Origin: Bacillus sp. SB49
GTDB taxonomy: Bacteria; Bacillota; Bacilli; Bacillales; Halobacillaceae
Reading direction: 5' to 3'
Length of the DNA: 64,000 nt
Assembly: GCF_000469135.2 (NCBI RefSeq)
Contig: NZ_CP048117.1
Span: forward strand, 356,001 to 420,000
Under the pieces are notes generated by a model, which was given only the letters and a program-made list of their open reading frames with translations, ran no database searches and was not told the origin of the DNA. Shown here piece after piece: positions 17,041 through 25,349 of the stretch. A program made the translations under genes and the position numbers. The stretch's first letter is position 1. Every line of letters starts with the position of its first letter.

Positions 17041-17457
17041 TTGAGTAAAGCAATGTTTACAGCACACGCAACAGCTAAAGGTGGACGTAACGGCCATGTC
17101 ATTTCTGATGATGGTTTGATCGATTTGAACCTGGTCCAGCCGGGTGAAGGAAATGAAAAAGGTTCCAACCCTGAGCAGCTGTTTGCTGCCGGATATTCTG
17201 CATGCTATGACGGTGCATTGAACCTAATGGCAAGCAAGCAGAAGAAAGACATCGATTCAGAGGTCACTGCTGACGTAAGTCTGTTGAAAGATGAGTCGGA
17301 CAACGGCTTCAAAATCGGCGTTGTACTTAATGTTGATATTAAGGGAGTGACGCAGGAAGAAGCTGAGGAGCTTGCGAAAGCTGCCCACGAATTCTGCCCA
17401 TACTCCAAAGCGACTCGTGGTAACATCGAAGTAGAACTTAAGCCAAGAGCTGTATAA
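17041..17457 (+). CDS. Organic hydroperoxide resistance protein, Ohr family
   Basis: A 138-residue OsmC/Ohr thiol peroxidase. The two redox cysteines are Cys55 in GYSACYDGA and Cys119 in HEFCPYSKATRGN, spaced as in Ohr. It reduces fatty-acid and other organic peroxides using lipoylated partners. The start is taken as TTG 17041, ten bases after GAGG; two in-frame GTG codons just before overlap the site. No OhrR-type repressor gene is adjacent. Confidence 0.88.
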   Translation: MSKAMFTAHATAKGGRNGHVISDDGLIDLNLVQPGEGNEKGSNPEQLFAAGYSACYDGALNLMASKQKKDIDSEVTADVSLLKDESDNGFKIGVVLNVDIKGVTQEEAEELAKAAHEFCPYSKATRGNIEVELKPRAV

Positions 17458-17468
17458 GTCATACCTTT

Positions 17469-17503
17469 AGAAGCACCCGTTTTCCGGGTGCTTCTTTGTT
17501 TGC
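17469..17503 (+). terminator. Terminator after ohr
   Basis: AGAAGCACCCG / CGGGTGCTTCT stem, then TTTGTTTG. Confidence 0.8.
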
Positions 17504-17564
17504 AATCCTGTTATTTTATCGATTCGGAAAAGTGTGGTATTTTAGAGGCGGAGGGATGAAGGTC

Positions 17565-17849
17565 ATGAAGATAACCGATCAAGCAAGAGACTTACTGCAT
17601 CAGATCTTAGAAGACGAAGAAGCCGGTTGTCTCCGCCTGTTTTTTGCCGGGTACGGCTGCGGGGAACCTGATATCGGAATGACGATCGGGGAACCTCAGG
17701 CAGATGACGAACTGCATCAGATCAACGATATCCCCGTTGCAATCGACGGGCGGATCATGCATCTGACGGAAACGTTAACGATTGAAGGCAAACAGACGAT
17801 GGAAGGACCGAAGTTTCAATTAAGCGGTCTACCGGAAAAAGAGTGTTGA
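17565..17849 (+). CDS. HesB/IscA-like protein
   Basis: A 94-residue protein with the start (MKITDQARDLLHQIL) and beta-rich body of the HesB/IscA iron-sulfur biogenesis domain. The usual C-terminal CG-C cysteine pair is not present in its normal form: cysteines are at CLRLFF, GYGCGEP and the final residue. It may bind metal differently from true A-type carriers. The ATG at 17565 lies nine bases after GGAGGG. Confidence 0.68.
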   Translation: MKITDQARDLLHQILEDEEAGCLRLFFAGYGCGEPDIGMTIGEPQADDELHQINDIPVAIDGRIMHLTETLTIEGKQTMEGPKFQLSGLPEKEC

Positions 17850-17852
17850 CTT

Positions 17853-17886
17853 CCCACTATCCAGCTGGATGTGGGTTTATTTTTTA
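17853..17886 (+). terminator. Terminator after the HesB-like gene
   Basis: CCCAC with GTGGG enclosing a CCAGCTGG palindrome, followed by TTTATTTTTTT. It lies 24 bases before the next start, so read-through or a separate promoter is needed there. Confidence 0.6.
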
Positions 17887-17909
17887 AACAGAGAGAGGTT
17901 CGAAACATC

Positions 17910-18521
17910 ATGATGGCACGTGGACACCAGGTCGTCGGATTCACTTTCGGGGTGGGTGCCTTGACGCTGCTTCCTTCCTTTGAATTGGTTTCCGAGCGAC
18001 CATTTCAAACGATCTTATATTTTGTCTTTGTTTTATTCGGTTCCTTATTACCAGATATCGATACACCGACATCCACGCTTGGCAGTAAGTTCTGGAGAGG
18101 ATTGATGACGGTGTTTACCCTCGCTTTCCTCTGCTACTTATTTGCACCTCAGTACTTGGATACATACAGGGATGAGCTGAAGATCTTCGTCATGCTTCTG
18201 CTGCCCATTCTAATTATGATCCGCGGTCATAGGAAAATGACCCACTCGATCCTGTTCGTGAGTCTGCTGGCATTATATGGTTACATATTGGAACAAACGT
18301 TGAATATCCCATGGTTTTACCTGGGAGGTTTGATGATCGGTGTTGTATCCCACCTTTTCGGGGACTACATAACAAAACAGGGTATCCCTCTTGGGTATCC
18401 TATATCTAAAAAGTACGTACAGTTTTTATTTACATTTAAGACGGGTTCCAGTACGGAGAAGGTACTGATATATGGGCTGGTACTCTGGAATGTATGGTTT
18501 CTGACCTCCATCATTTTTTAA
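17910..18521 (+). CDS. Membrane-bound metal-dependent hydrolase, YdjM/DUF457 family
   Basis: A 203-residue polytopic membrane protein. Conserved motifs are MARGHQVVG at the start, FGSLLPDIDTPTSTLG, RGHRKMTHSIL and SHLFGDYITKQG; these His and Asp residues bind the predicted metal, as in LexA-regulated YdjM-type proteins. The substrate is unknown. It starts at ATG 17910 behind GAGAGAGG. Confidence 0.8.
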   Translation: MMARGHQVVGFTFGVGALTLLPSFELVSERPFQTILYFVFVLFGSLLPDIDTPTSTLGSKFWRGLMTVFTLAFLCYLFAPQYLDTYRDELKIFVMLLLPILIMIRGHRKMTHSILFVSLLALYGYILEQTLNIPWFYLGGLMIGVVSHLFGDYITKQGIPLGYPISKKYVQFLFTFKTGSSTEKVLIYGLVLWNVWFLTSIIF

Positions 18522-18558
18522 TTGTGCAGCACGAACTGATACAGTAATACTTGATCGT

Positions 18559-18602
18559 CCGCCTCTCGAGAAGCAGCAACCTTCTCAGGGGCGGTTATCT
18601 TT
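18559..18602 (+). terminator. Probable terminator before the AimR-like cassette
   Basis: A long imperfect stem (CCGCCTCT and GAGAAG pairing with CTTCTC and AGGGGCGG) with a weak T-rich tail insulates the upstream hydrolase from the receptor gene. Confidence 0.5.
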
Positions 18603-18646
18603 AGGTGTATTCTAGGTAATATAGCGGCATACCAATTGGTTTGTAC

Positions 18647-18675
18647 TGGACAGGTGGAATTTTATTCAATAAAAT
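18647..18675 (+). promoter_or_regulatory. Promoter of the AimR-like receptor/peptide cassette
   Basis: TGGACA (18647-18652), a 17-base spacer and TAAAAT (18670-18675) form a good sigma-A promoter, 34 bases before the receptor start. Confidence 0.6.
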
Positions 18676-18708
18676 GTAAATAAGCATAAGAGAGGAGTCT
18701 TGGTGCTT

Positions 18709-19731
18709 ATGGTGAATTATAAGTTGATTGAGCCGAGTCCGCTTACAAGTCTGCAAATGAACCGAAGCTCTTCGTTATATACCATTTATTTGAATAACTT
18801 GAAACGTTATTCCAGAATAGAAGCACTTAATCAGACACGGGATTTCATCTTCGCCCATACTCCTGATCAGTTATCCGAACAGATCGCCTCGATGGAATTT
18901 CTCTACATGAATGATTTGTTCGATGATCTAACATGTTGGATGAATCAGCCGTGCATCAGGAAAGATGTGTCTTTTCTTTACAGTATCTTGATGGATCGCC
19001 GCCAAAGAAAATCAACGATGGACCGCGTTCATCAACTGAAGGCTATCCGGTTTACGAACCCTTCCATGCATTGTCTTCACCTCTTCACCCTCGTTTATTC
19101 CTACTATGATTTGAAGATGTACACAGCCTTGGATAAATATTTAGATGACTGTGAGATTGCGCTTCGAGCCGTGGATGAACCCCTCATGTATTATTATTTG
19201 AATCAGAGGTACCAGGAGCTCCTTTTCCAGCATTATTGGAAGACAGACAACTCTATTCTCGCCAGCCGGTACGCTTATAAGATGATCAATACAGAACTTT
19301 CACCGAAGCGGAAGTATCGTATGTATCATCACCTGGCCTTATGTCTACTCTTTGACGGATATAATTCTGCCATCGAGCCGCTCAGTAAAGCTCTGGAAAT
19401 CGCAGAGAGAATCAACGAAAGACCTCTCATTGACTCCGTTCTTCACCGATCGCTTCCGTTCATCTCGGCTTTCCATCATAAGACGGAGGGAGTCACTACA
19501 CCGGACCCTGTGGAGAATGCACATCTTTGTATTGTGAAAGGGGATGTGAAGCGGGCGAAGGATTTCCTGCGGACGCTTCCTGTGCTGACTCCTTTTCAAG
19601 AGAGTTACATGGGGCTTGCCGAGCGGGATGAAGATCGGTTGAATCTTGCACATAAACGATTTATTACCGAACGTGGGGACCATTTCTTTGCACGTGTACC
19701 TTTGGAATTCTTGAAACGAATACAATCATAA
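18709..19731 (+). CDS. AimR-family (RRNPP) peptide pheromone receptor
   Basis: A 340-residue all-helical protein. By remembered comparison with phage phi3T/SPbeta AimR, the arbitrium receptor, it aligns over most of its length: the middle (SYYDLKMYTALDKYLDDCEI) and the C-terminal KGDVKRAKDFLRTL ... FFARVPLEFLKRI are clearly equivalent to AimR TPR repeats. It is about 23 residues shorter at the N terminus: residues 22-48 match the later part of the AimR DNA-binding domain, but the first helices are absent, and an in-frame stop at 18670 excludes a longer start. ATG 18709 is 11 bases after AGGAG; TTG 18700 and GTG 18703 are alternatives. The secreted-peptide gene follows 17 bases later. No phage genes are nearby. 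Confidence 0.78.
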   Translation: MVNYKLIEPSPLTSLQMNRSSSLYTIYLNNLKRYSRIEALNQTRDFIFAHTPDQLSEQIASMEFLYMNDLFDDLTCWMNQPCIRKDVSFLYSILMDRRQRKSTMDRVHQLKAIRFTNPSMHCLHLFTLVYSYYDLKMYTALDKYLDDCEIALRAVDEPLMYYYLNQRYQELLFQHYWKTDNSILASRYAYKMINTELSPKRKYRMYHHLALCLLFDGYNSAIEPLSKALEIAERINERPLIDSVLHRSLPFISAFHHKTEGVTTPDPVENAHLCIVKGDVKRAKDFLRTLPVLTPFQESYMGLAERDEDRLNLAHKRFITERGDHFFARVPLEFLKRIQS

Positions 19732-19748
19732 TTGGAGGCAGATTTTTC

Positions 19749-19904
19749 ATGAGAAAAATGCTGACGTTGCTGTTCCTTTTTGTATTGCTTTCGGCCGCAG
19801 GTGCTTCGTTTTCAGATGGTCATACGTATGCGAAAGATCCGGGCGACCCTGGTATGGGCTCCGTTCATCCTGACAAAGATCCGGGCGATCCCGGCATGGG
19901 TTAA
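19749..19904 (+). CDS. Secreted pro-peptide, candidate pheromone for the AimR-like receptor
   Basis: A 51-residue peptide. Residues 1-21 form a signal sequence (MRKML, then a hydrophobic run to SAAGASF). The C-terminal part holds an exact nonapeptide duplication, KDPGDPGMG at residues 29-37 and 43-51, separated by SVHPD; the second copy ends the protein. This is the layout of Phr/AimP-type pro-pheromones, where a short C-terminal peptide is released outside the cell, re-imported by the oligopeptide permease and bound by the receptor. GGAGG lies ten bases before the ATG, and the receptor gene stops 17 bases upstream. A strong terminator follows at once. Confidence 0.75.
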   Translation: MRKMLTLLFLFVLLSAAGASFSDGHTYAKDPGDPGMGSVHPDKDPGDPGMG

Positions 19905-19951
19905 ACAAGAAGACGCCTCCTTTAACAAGGAGGCGTCTTCTTGTTTATTTT
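19903..19951. terminator. Strong bidirectional terminator after the peptide gene
   Basis: A 16-bp perfect stem (19905-19920 with 19929-19944) with T-rich flanks on both strands. It separates the pheromone cassette from the convergent BCCT transporter gene. Confidence 0.88.
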
Positions 19952-21453
19952 TTCCGTTTTCTTTCCGGTAGAGGTTCTCTACGGATCATTTTCGTAAAGG
20001 CGTAAACGAAAATGATCAGAATGATGGTAAACGGCAGGGCGGAAACAAGAGAGGCCGTCTGCAGCGCATTCAGTCCTCCTGCGACGAGTAGAACAGCCGC
20101 AATAGCCGCCATTAGTACACCCCAGACGATTTTAATCGGAAGAGAAGGTGTCAGGCTTCCGTTCGTCGTCATACTTGCAAGGATATAAGTGGCGGAGTCT
20201 GCCGATGTAATAAGAAATGTTGCAATTAATAAGATAGACAGCATCGACATGATTCCTGTCAACGGAAGGTATTCATATGTTTCAAATAAAGCGACGGTGA
20301 TGTCGTTACTAACAGCAGATGCAATCGATGTTCCACTGTTAAGGTCACTGTTCAATGCCGTACCACCGAAAGTGGCGATCCATAGGCAGGCGATTAATGG
20401 CGGCACGACAAGCACACCGAAAACGAATTCCCGGATTGTTCGTCCCCTGGAAACCCTTGCAACGAATGCTCCGACGAATGGAGACCAGGCAATGGCCCAA
20501 GCCCAGTAAAAGATCGTCCAGTCCTGCAGCCATCCATTGTTTCCCTGATAAGGCGTAAGCCTCAAGCTGTAGCTGACAAAGTTGTTCAGATAGTCTCCCA
20601 GTCCCAATGTGAAACTGTTCAGGATGAAAACAGTAGGGCCTGCAATAAAGACAAACAGCAGGAGAAGAAGACACAGACCGAGGTTCAGGTTGCTCAACCA
20701 TTTGATGCCTTTATTCAATCCTGTGCTTGAAGAGGTTAAGTATAGAATAAGCAGAACGGCGGTGATAAGTAATTGGCTTGTGGTGTTGTTCGGAACATCA
20801 AATACGGCATTCAACCCGCCGTTCATCTGCAGGATGCCGAGTCCGAGAGAGGTGGCAATTCCCATTACCGTAGCGATGACGGCCAGGGAGTCTGTCGTGT
20901 TTTTGACCACTTTGGATTTGCCGAGTACAGGTTCGAGAGCCGTAGAAATCAGGCCGTTCTTATCCTTCCGGAACTGAAGGAAGGCGATGATCAGACCGAC
21001 GATGGCGAACACCGACCATTGGCTGACACCCCAATGGAAGAAGGAATATCCCATAGCGACTCTGGCTGCTTCTTCTGTTTGTGGTTCGAGGTCAGAGAAA
21101 GGGGTCTCAAAGAAATGGCTCATCGGTTCTGCTACTCCGTAGAAGACGATTCCTACCCCGAATCCTGCGGAGAACAGCATCCCGATCCATGTGAAGAATG
21201 GGAATTCCGGTTTGGAGTCTTGAGGACCGATTTTGATTTTGCCGTACTTGCTTATGCTCAAAATAATAAGAAATAGGACGAATCCGAATACGGAAATCAG
21301 GTAAAACCAACCGAAATTCAAGGTTGTGAAATCGAATAATGTGCCGGCGACGTTCCCGAACCCTGTCGGATTGACGGCCCCGATCACGACTAAAATGGCT
21401 ACGACGGTTGCTGAAATAAGAAAAACTGGATTTTTTAACTGTTCTTTCATCAT
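19945..21453 (-). CDS. BCCT family transporter, OpuD-like
   Basis: A 502-residue secondary transporter with about twelve membrane helices. The family signatures are FSAGFGVGIVFYGVAEP and WAWAIAWSPFVGAFVARVSRGRTIREF. BCCT carriers take up glycine betaine, choline or carnitine with sodium or protons. The glycine-rich loop reads GFGVGI where betaine/sodium symporters usually have GMGIG, so ion or substrate preference may differ from its paralogue at 22426. The start is ATG 21453 or 21450, close behind AGGGGAG. The 270 bases upstream hold no gene. Confidence 0.88.
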   Translation of the reverse strand: MMKEQLKNPVFLISATVVAILVVIGAVNPTGFGNVAGTLFDFTTLNFGWFYLISVFGFVLFLIILSISKYGKIKIGPQDSKPEFPFFTWIGMLFSAGFGVGIVFYGVAEPMSHFFETPFSDLEPQTEEAARVAMGYSFFHWGVSQWSVFAIVGLIIAFLQFRKDKNGLISTALEPVLGKSKVVKNTTDSLAVIATVMGIATSLGLGILQMNGGLNAVFDVPNNTTSQLLITAVLLILYLTSSSTGLNKGIKWLSNLNLGLCLLLLLFVFIAGPTVFILNSFTLGLGDYLNNFVSYSLRLTPYQGNNGWLQDWTIFYWAWAIAWSPFVGAFVARVSRGRTIREFVFGVLVVPPLIACLWIATFGGTALNSDLNSGTSIASAVSNDITVALFETYEYLPLTGIMSMLSILLIATFLITSADSATYILASMTTNGSLTPSLPIKIVWGVLMAAIAAVLLVAGGLNALQTASLVSALPFTIILIIFVYAFTKMIRREPLPERKRKK

Positions 21454-21725
21454 ACTCCCCTTTCATGAATCAGATAATAGGTCATTCAATATAGCCTTCC
21501 CTACATTTTCCTGCAGGAAACATCAGCATTCTTCATACGATGCTTCTTATTCCTCCCGAAGCAGTCTTCCCCTGAAACAGGTCGTAATTCTAAGGATTTT
21601 CCTGTAAGCATTTCGTTCCACCTCCTTTCTATGGTTCTTCATTCTACCAAACAAGGATAGGTTTGTAAGAGTGGGCTAGGATGGGCCGGGATAGGTAAAC
21701 ATAGAGAGAGAGGAGTGGGAAAAGC

Positions 21726-22230
21726 ATGTTTGAGCCGTGTAGAAATATTGGAGACTGGATGAGGGACTTTCCTGGTAGATGGTGGGTGGCGGGAGGCTGG
21801 GCAGTGGATCTTCATATAGGAGAAGAAACCCGTCATCATCATAATGTGGATATTGCTTTAATAGAGCCTGAGGACAGCAGCTTCTTCCGCGATTGGTCCC
21901 CGCTTGGGACATCTCCCAGTGGAAGTCTCCGTGTATCCTACAGGGGAGGAAGTAAATGTGTGGCTGCAGGAACAGGAAAAGGAGAGGTTCCGTTTCTCCG
22001 CAGCTGTTCATTATGATCTATCTTCCATGCATCTGCGCTCGGAGAACGGGCTGCCTTACTTAAATCCGGAAATTGTCCTTTTGTATAAAGCATTTTCTGA
22101 TACGGAAAAGAACGAAGCAGATTTCAAGTTGCTGTATCCTCACTTGAATGAGCATCAAAAAGAATGGCTGAAACAAGGATTAATGCATCATCGCCCGCAG
22201 CATCATTGGTTAATCCGGCTGCTGTATTGA
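21726..22230 (+). pseudogene. Nucleotidyltransferase (aminoglycoside adenylyltransferase-like), frameshifted
   Basis: Two overlapping frames join into one protein of about 167 residues. The first (from ATG 21726) has WWVAGGWAVDLHIGEETRHH, typical of small nucleotidyltransferases related to aminoglycoside-2''-adenylyltransferases. The second continues with LGHLPVEVSVYPTGEEVNVWL and ends at 22230. Removing one C from the CCCC run at 21898-21901 restores one smooth frame (DWS-R-LGHLP). So it is a one-base insertion: either a real inactivation, phase variation at a short run, or a sequencing error. An acidic pair expected after the second His of the motif reads NVD here. Confidence 0.7.
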
Positions 22231-22425
22231 TGTTTGTTATATAGCTGCGGGATAAAATTATTAAAGGCTTTAACTTTAATGTGACGGGCGTTACGGTCAT
22301 TATGCTCAGGAAGAAAGTCCGCTTTTCTGTTTATATTTTCTAAGTATGGGTATTCGTCTATAAGAACTTCCATGACCGGGGGATGCCTCTTACCCGGGAA
22401 TCTCACCAGGTCGGAAAGGAGACGA

Positions 22426-23946
22426 ATGATGAATAAGGTTACATCCGTATTTTGGATCACATTAGCCATCGCACTATTGTCGGTCGTTTGGGGGGCGGTG
22501 GCACCCGGCAACTTAGGGGAGATCACAGGTAGTATTCAAACCTACATTTCTGTCCATTTCGGCTGGTATTATTTATTGATTGTCACAGGTTTCGTACTAT
22601 TCTGTCTGTACATGATCATCAGCCCATACGGGAAAATCAAATTGGGAAAACCATCAGATAAACCGGATTACAGTTATCCCACATGGTTTGCAATGCTTTT
22701 CAGCGCAGGGATGGGGATCGGACTCGTCTTTTGGGGAGCGGCCGAGCCGACAACTTTTTTTGCCTCCGACGCACCTTTGTCGGAAACGGGTTCTGATGCC
22801 GCTCTTAACGAAGCGATGCGGTTCGTTTATTTTCACTGGGGTGTGCATGCTTGGGGAATTTATGCCATCGTCGCGCTTGTGCTCGCTTACTTTAAGTTCC
22901 GCCGGGGAGCACCCGCTTTGATCAGTTCGACCCTGGAACCGCTTTTTGGAGAGAAAATGAAGGGGCCGTGGGGGAAACTGGTGGACGTCATCGCTGTATT
23001 TGCAACGATTGTAGGTGTGGCAACGACACTTGGGTTCGGGGCAGCGCAGATCAACGGCGGCCTTACGTATCTGACTTCCATTGAGGATTCTTTTGGAATT
23101 CAATTGACCATTATCCTGATTGTTACGGTGCTGTTCATGATGTCTGCTTATACAGGGCTAAGTAAAGGGATCAAGTACTTAAGTAATACGAATATGATTT
23201 TGGCAGGTCTGCTCCTGCTTGTGATGCTGATTGTCGGACCGACTTTATTCATTTTGAATATGTTCACAGATACAATCGGTGCATACTTACAGAACCTTCC
23301 AGGGATGAGTTTCCGTCTTGCGCCGAACAGTGAAGAAAGCAGAACCTGGATCAATGACTGGACGGTTTTCTACTGGGCCTGGTGGATTGCCTGGTCTCCA
23401 TTTGTAGGAATCTTCATCGCCCGTGTTTCTAAAGGGCGGACGATTCGGGAATTCCTTTCCGGTGTCCTGCTCGTCCCGTCAGCCATCGGATTCCTTTGGT
23501 TTTCCACATTCGGTTCCTCTGCCATTCAAGTGCAGAGAAGTGGAGATGCAGACCTGACCCAATTAGCGACAGAGCAGGTATTATTCGGCTCCTTCGACAA
23601 TTATCCACTCGGTTTGATTATGTCGATTATCGCGATGTGTCTGATCGGTACATTCTTTATTACATCAGCAGATTCCGCTACGTTCGTGCTCGGAATGCAG
23701 ACGACGAACGGTTCACTGACACCGCCAACGATGGTCAAGTTCGTCTGGGGACTGATCCAATCATCCATGGCTGCGGTACTGCTTTATTCAGGTGGACTGC
23801 AGGCACTGCAGAATGCTTTGATTTCAGCCGCTTTCCCCTTTTCCTTCGTCATGATTCTCATGGTCGTATCCTTGTACAAGGCGCTGCGTGCCGATAAGAA
23901 GGCGATAGAAAGGGATAATGAACAAATGGAAAAGGATTCCGCTTAA
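22426..23946 (+). CDS. BCCT family transporter, glycine betaine/choline type
   Basis: A 506-residue carrier with twelve predicted membrane helices. It has the canonical SAGMGIGLVFWGAAEP loop and the WAWWIAWSPFVGIFIARVSKGRTIREF signature, so it most likely imports an osmoprotectant such as glycine betaine with sodium. The C-terminal tail (ADKKAIERDNEQMEKDS) is charged, as in osmosensing members. Start ATG 22426 follows AAAGGAG. A divergently oriented paralogue lies at 19945-21453, with the broken nucleotidyltransferase between them. Confidence 0.9.
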   Translation: MMNKVTSVFWITLAIALLSVVWGAVAPGNLGEITGSIQTYISVHFGWYYLLIVTGFVLFCLYMIISPYGKIKLGKPSDKPDYSYPTWFAMLFSAGMGIGLVFWGAAEPTTFFASDAPLSETGSDAALNEAMRFVYFHWGVHAWGIYAIVALVLAYFKFRRGAPALISSTLEPLFGEKMKGPWGKLVDVIAVFATIVGVATTLGFGAAQINGGLTYLTSIEDSFGIQLTIILIVTVLFMMSAYTGLSKGIKYLSNTNMILAGLLLLVMLIVGPTLFILNMFTDTIGAYLQNLPGMSFRLAPNSEESRTWINDWTVFYWAWWIAWSPFVGIFIARVSKGRTIREFLSGVLLVPSAIGFLWFSTFGSSAIQVQRSGDADLTQLATEQVLFGSFDNYPLGLIMSIIAMCLIGTFFITSADSATFVLGMQTTNGSLTPPTMVKFVWGLIQSSMAAVLLYSGGLQALQNALISAAFPFSFVMILMVVSLYKALRADKKAIERDNEQMEKDSA

Positions 23947-24083
23947 CCGGAAGCTTTTGTCTTCCACTCATCCGTAACCGCTTTTTCACTGTTTTTTAAT
24001 TATTTTCATGAAATTGTATCATTAAGGAGATTCGAATTCTGATAGAATAGAGAGTGACTATGCATGTCGCAAAGGAGTTATGG

Positions 24084-24902
24084 ATGATGTGGGAATGGAA
24101 GAACATATACCGCGGACTGCTGATGGGAGCGAGTGATGTCGTTCCGGGAGTCAGTGGAGGAACCATCGCGGTCGTTTTAGGTATTTATGATCGTCTTATT
24201 GAAGCGATCAATGGAATATTCAGCAGGGAATGGAAACGGCATCTTCGTTTTCTCATCCCGCTTGGAATCGGTATTGGTATATCGATCGTCCTGCTTGCTA
24301 ATGTAATTGAATGGTTGTTTGAGCATTATCCTGGTCCGACCCAGTTTTTCTTCCTTGGTCTGATCATCGGAGTCCTGCCTTATTTAGCGCATAAAGCGGA
24401 TATGAAGCATACCTTTAAAGCTCAGCATTACCTGCTGCTTCTGATCGGTGCAGCCGCGGTCGCTTCTATGGTGTTTTTCCAGACAGGAGAATCCGAGCCG
24501 CTGCAAAACATGACAGCTTCAACGTATCTGCTGCTCTTCTTCTCGGGTTGGATTGCCAGCAGTGCTATGATTCTGCCGGGCATCAGCGGATCGTTCATTT
24601 TGCTGATCATCGGTATCTATTCGACGGTTGTCAGCGGTATCTCTGATTTCCGGATCGACATCATTGCCGTGGTCGGTATTGGAATTCTGATCGGACTGAT
24701 AACGATGAGTAAAATCGTCAAGTTTTTCCTGGAGAATTATACGGCTGGTACGTTTGCCGTCATCATCGGATTGGTGATCGGGTCCGTCGTCGTCATCTTC
24801 CCGGGAGTTCCGGAGAACGGTGTCATGTGGATCGTCAGCATCGTTACGTTCCTTGCAGGTCTGGCAGCGGCGTGGCTGCTCGGAAGAGTCGAATATAAAT
24901 AA
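24084..24902 (+). CDS. popT: DUF368 membrane protein, PopT-type polyprenyl phosphate translocase
   Basis: A 272-residue polytopic membrane protein with the DUF368 signature RGLLMGASDVVPGVSGGTIAVVLGIYDRLIEAI and its internal repeat SSAMILPGISGSFILLIIGIY. DUF368 proteins were shown in 2022 to recycle undecaprenyl phosphate across the membrane for cell-wall synthesis, in parallel with DedA-family UptA. The start at 24084 is six bases after AAAGGAG. It lies 74 bases before a thioredoxin gene on the same strand. Confidence 0.85.
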   Translation: MMWEWKNIYRGLLMGASDVVPGVSGGTIAVVLGIYDRLIEAINGIFSREWKRHLRFLIPLGIGIGISIVLLANVIEWLFEHYPGPTQFFFLGLIIGVLPYLAHKADMKHTFKAQHYLLLLIGAAAVASMVFFQTGESEPLQNMTASTYLLLFFSGWIASSAMILPGISGSFILLIIGIYSTVVSGISDFRIDIIAVVGIGILIGLITMSKIVKFFLENYTAGTFAVIIGLVIGSVVVIFPGVPENGVMWIVSIVTFLAGLAAAWLLGRVEYK

Positions 24903-24976
24903 GCAGAACGTAAGACAAAAGTTCCAGATTCTATTAAGATGGAAGATAGATTGAAGCACAAAGGAGAATGGAAGAT

Positions 24977-25294
24977 ATGGAATCTATTCATACTGTTGAT
25001 ACATTCAACGAAATCATTGAAAGCGAGCAGCCGGTTATTGTGAAGTTCCAAGCGGACTGGTGCCCGGATTGCCGCCGTATGGACATGTTTATCGGAGATA
25101 TTCTCGAGGAGTACAACGGATATCAATGGTACGATGTTAATCGTGATGAACTTCCGGAAATGGCGGAGAAATATGAAGTCATGGGCATTCCGAGTCTCTT
25201 GATTTTCAAGAACGGTAATAAACAGGCACATCTTCACAGTGCGAACGCGAAGACTCCCGAAGAAGTGCTGGAGTTTTTGAAAGCAAGTCTTTAA
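24977..25294 (+). CDS. Thioredoxin family protein
   Basis: A 105-residue cytoplasmic thioredoxin-like protein with Cys29-Pro-Asp-Cys32 (FQADWCPDCRRM) in place of the usual CGPC, and the cis-proline loop VMGIPSLLIF. The altered motif suggests a different redox potential or partner. The ATG at 24977 is ten bases after AAAGGAG; an earlier ATG is too close to that site. The next gene, a flavoprotein, starts 55 bases later. Confidence 0.85.
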   Translation: MESIHTVDTFNEIIESEQPVIVKFQADWCPDCRRMDMFIGDILEEYNGYQWYDVNRDELPEMAEKYEVMGIPSLLIFKNGNKQAHLHSANAKTPEEVLEFLKASL

Positions 25295-25349
25295 TCGGTA
25301 CGTCCACATGGTCCCCATGTGGACGTTTTCTATAAGGAGGTTCTGCCAT

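Noticed and set aside
18709..19951. Prophage or phage remnant around the AimR-like gene
   Set aside because: No integrase, repressor, structural gene or attachment repeat is seen; neighbours are ordinary chromosomal genes.
22231..22262. Possible sigma-B promoter before the second BCCT gene (GTTTGT ... GGGATA)
   Set aside because: The spacer is only 11 bases and both boxes differ from the consensus.
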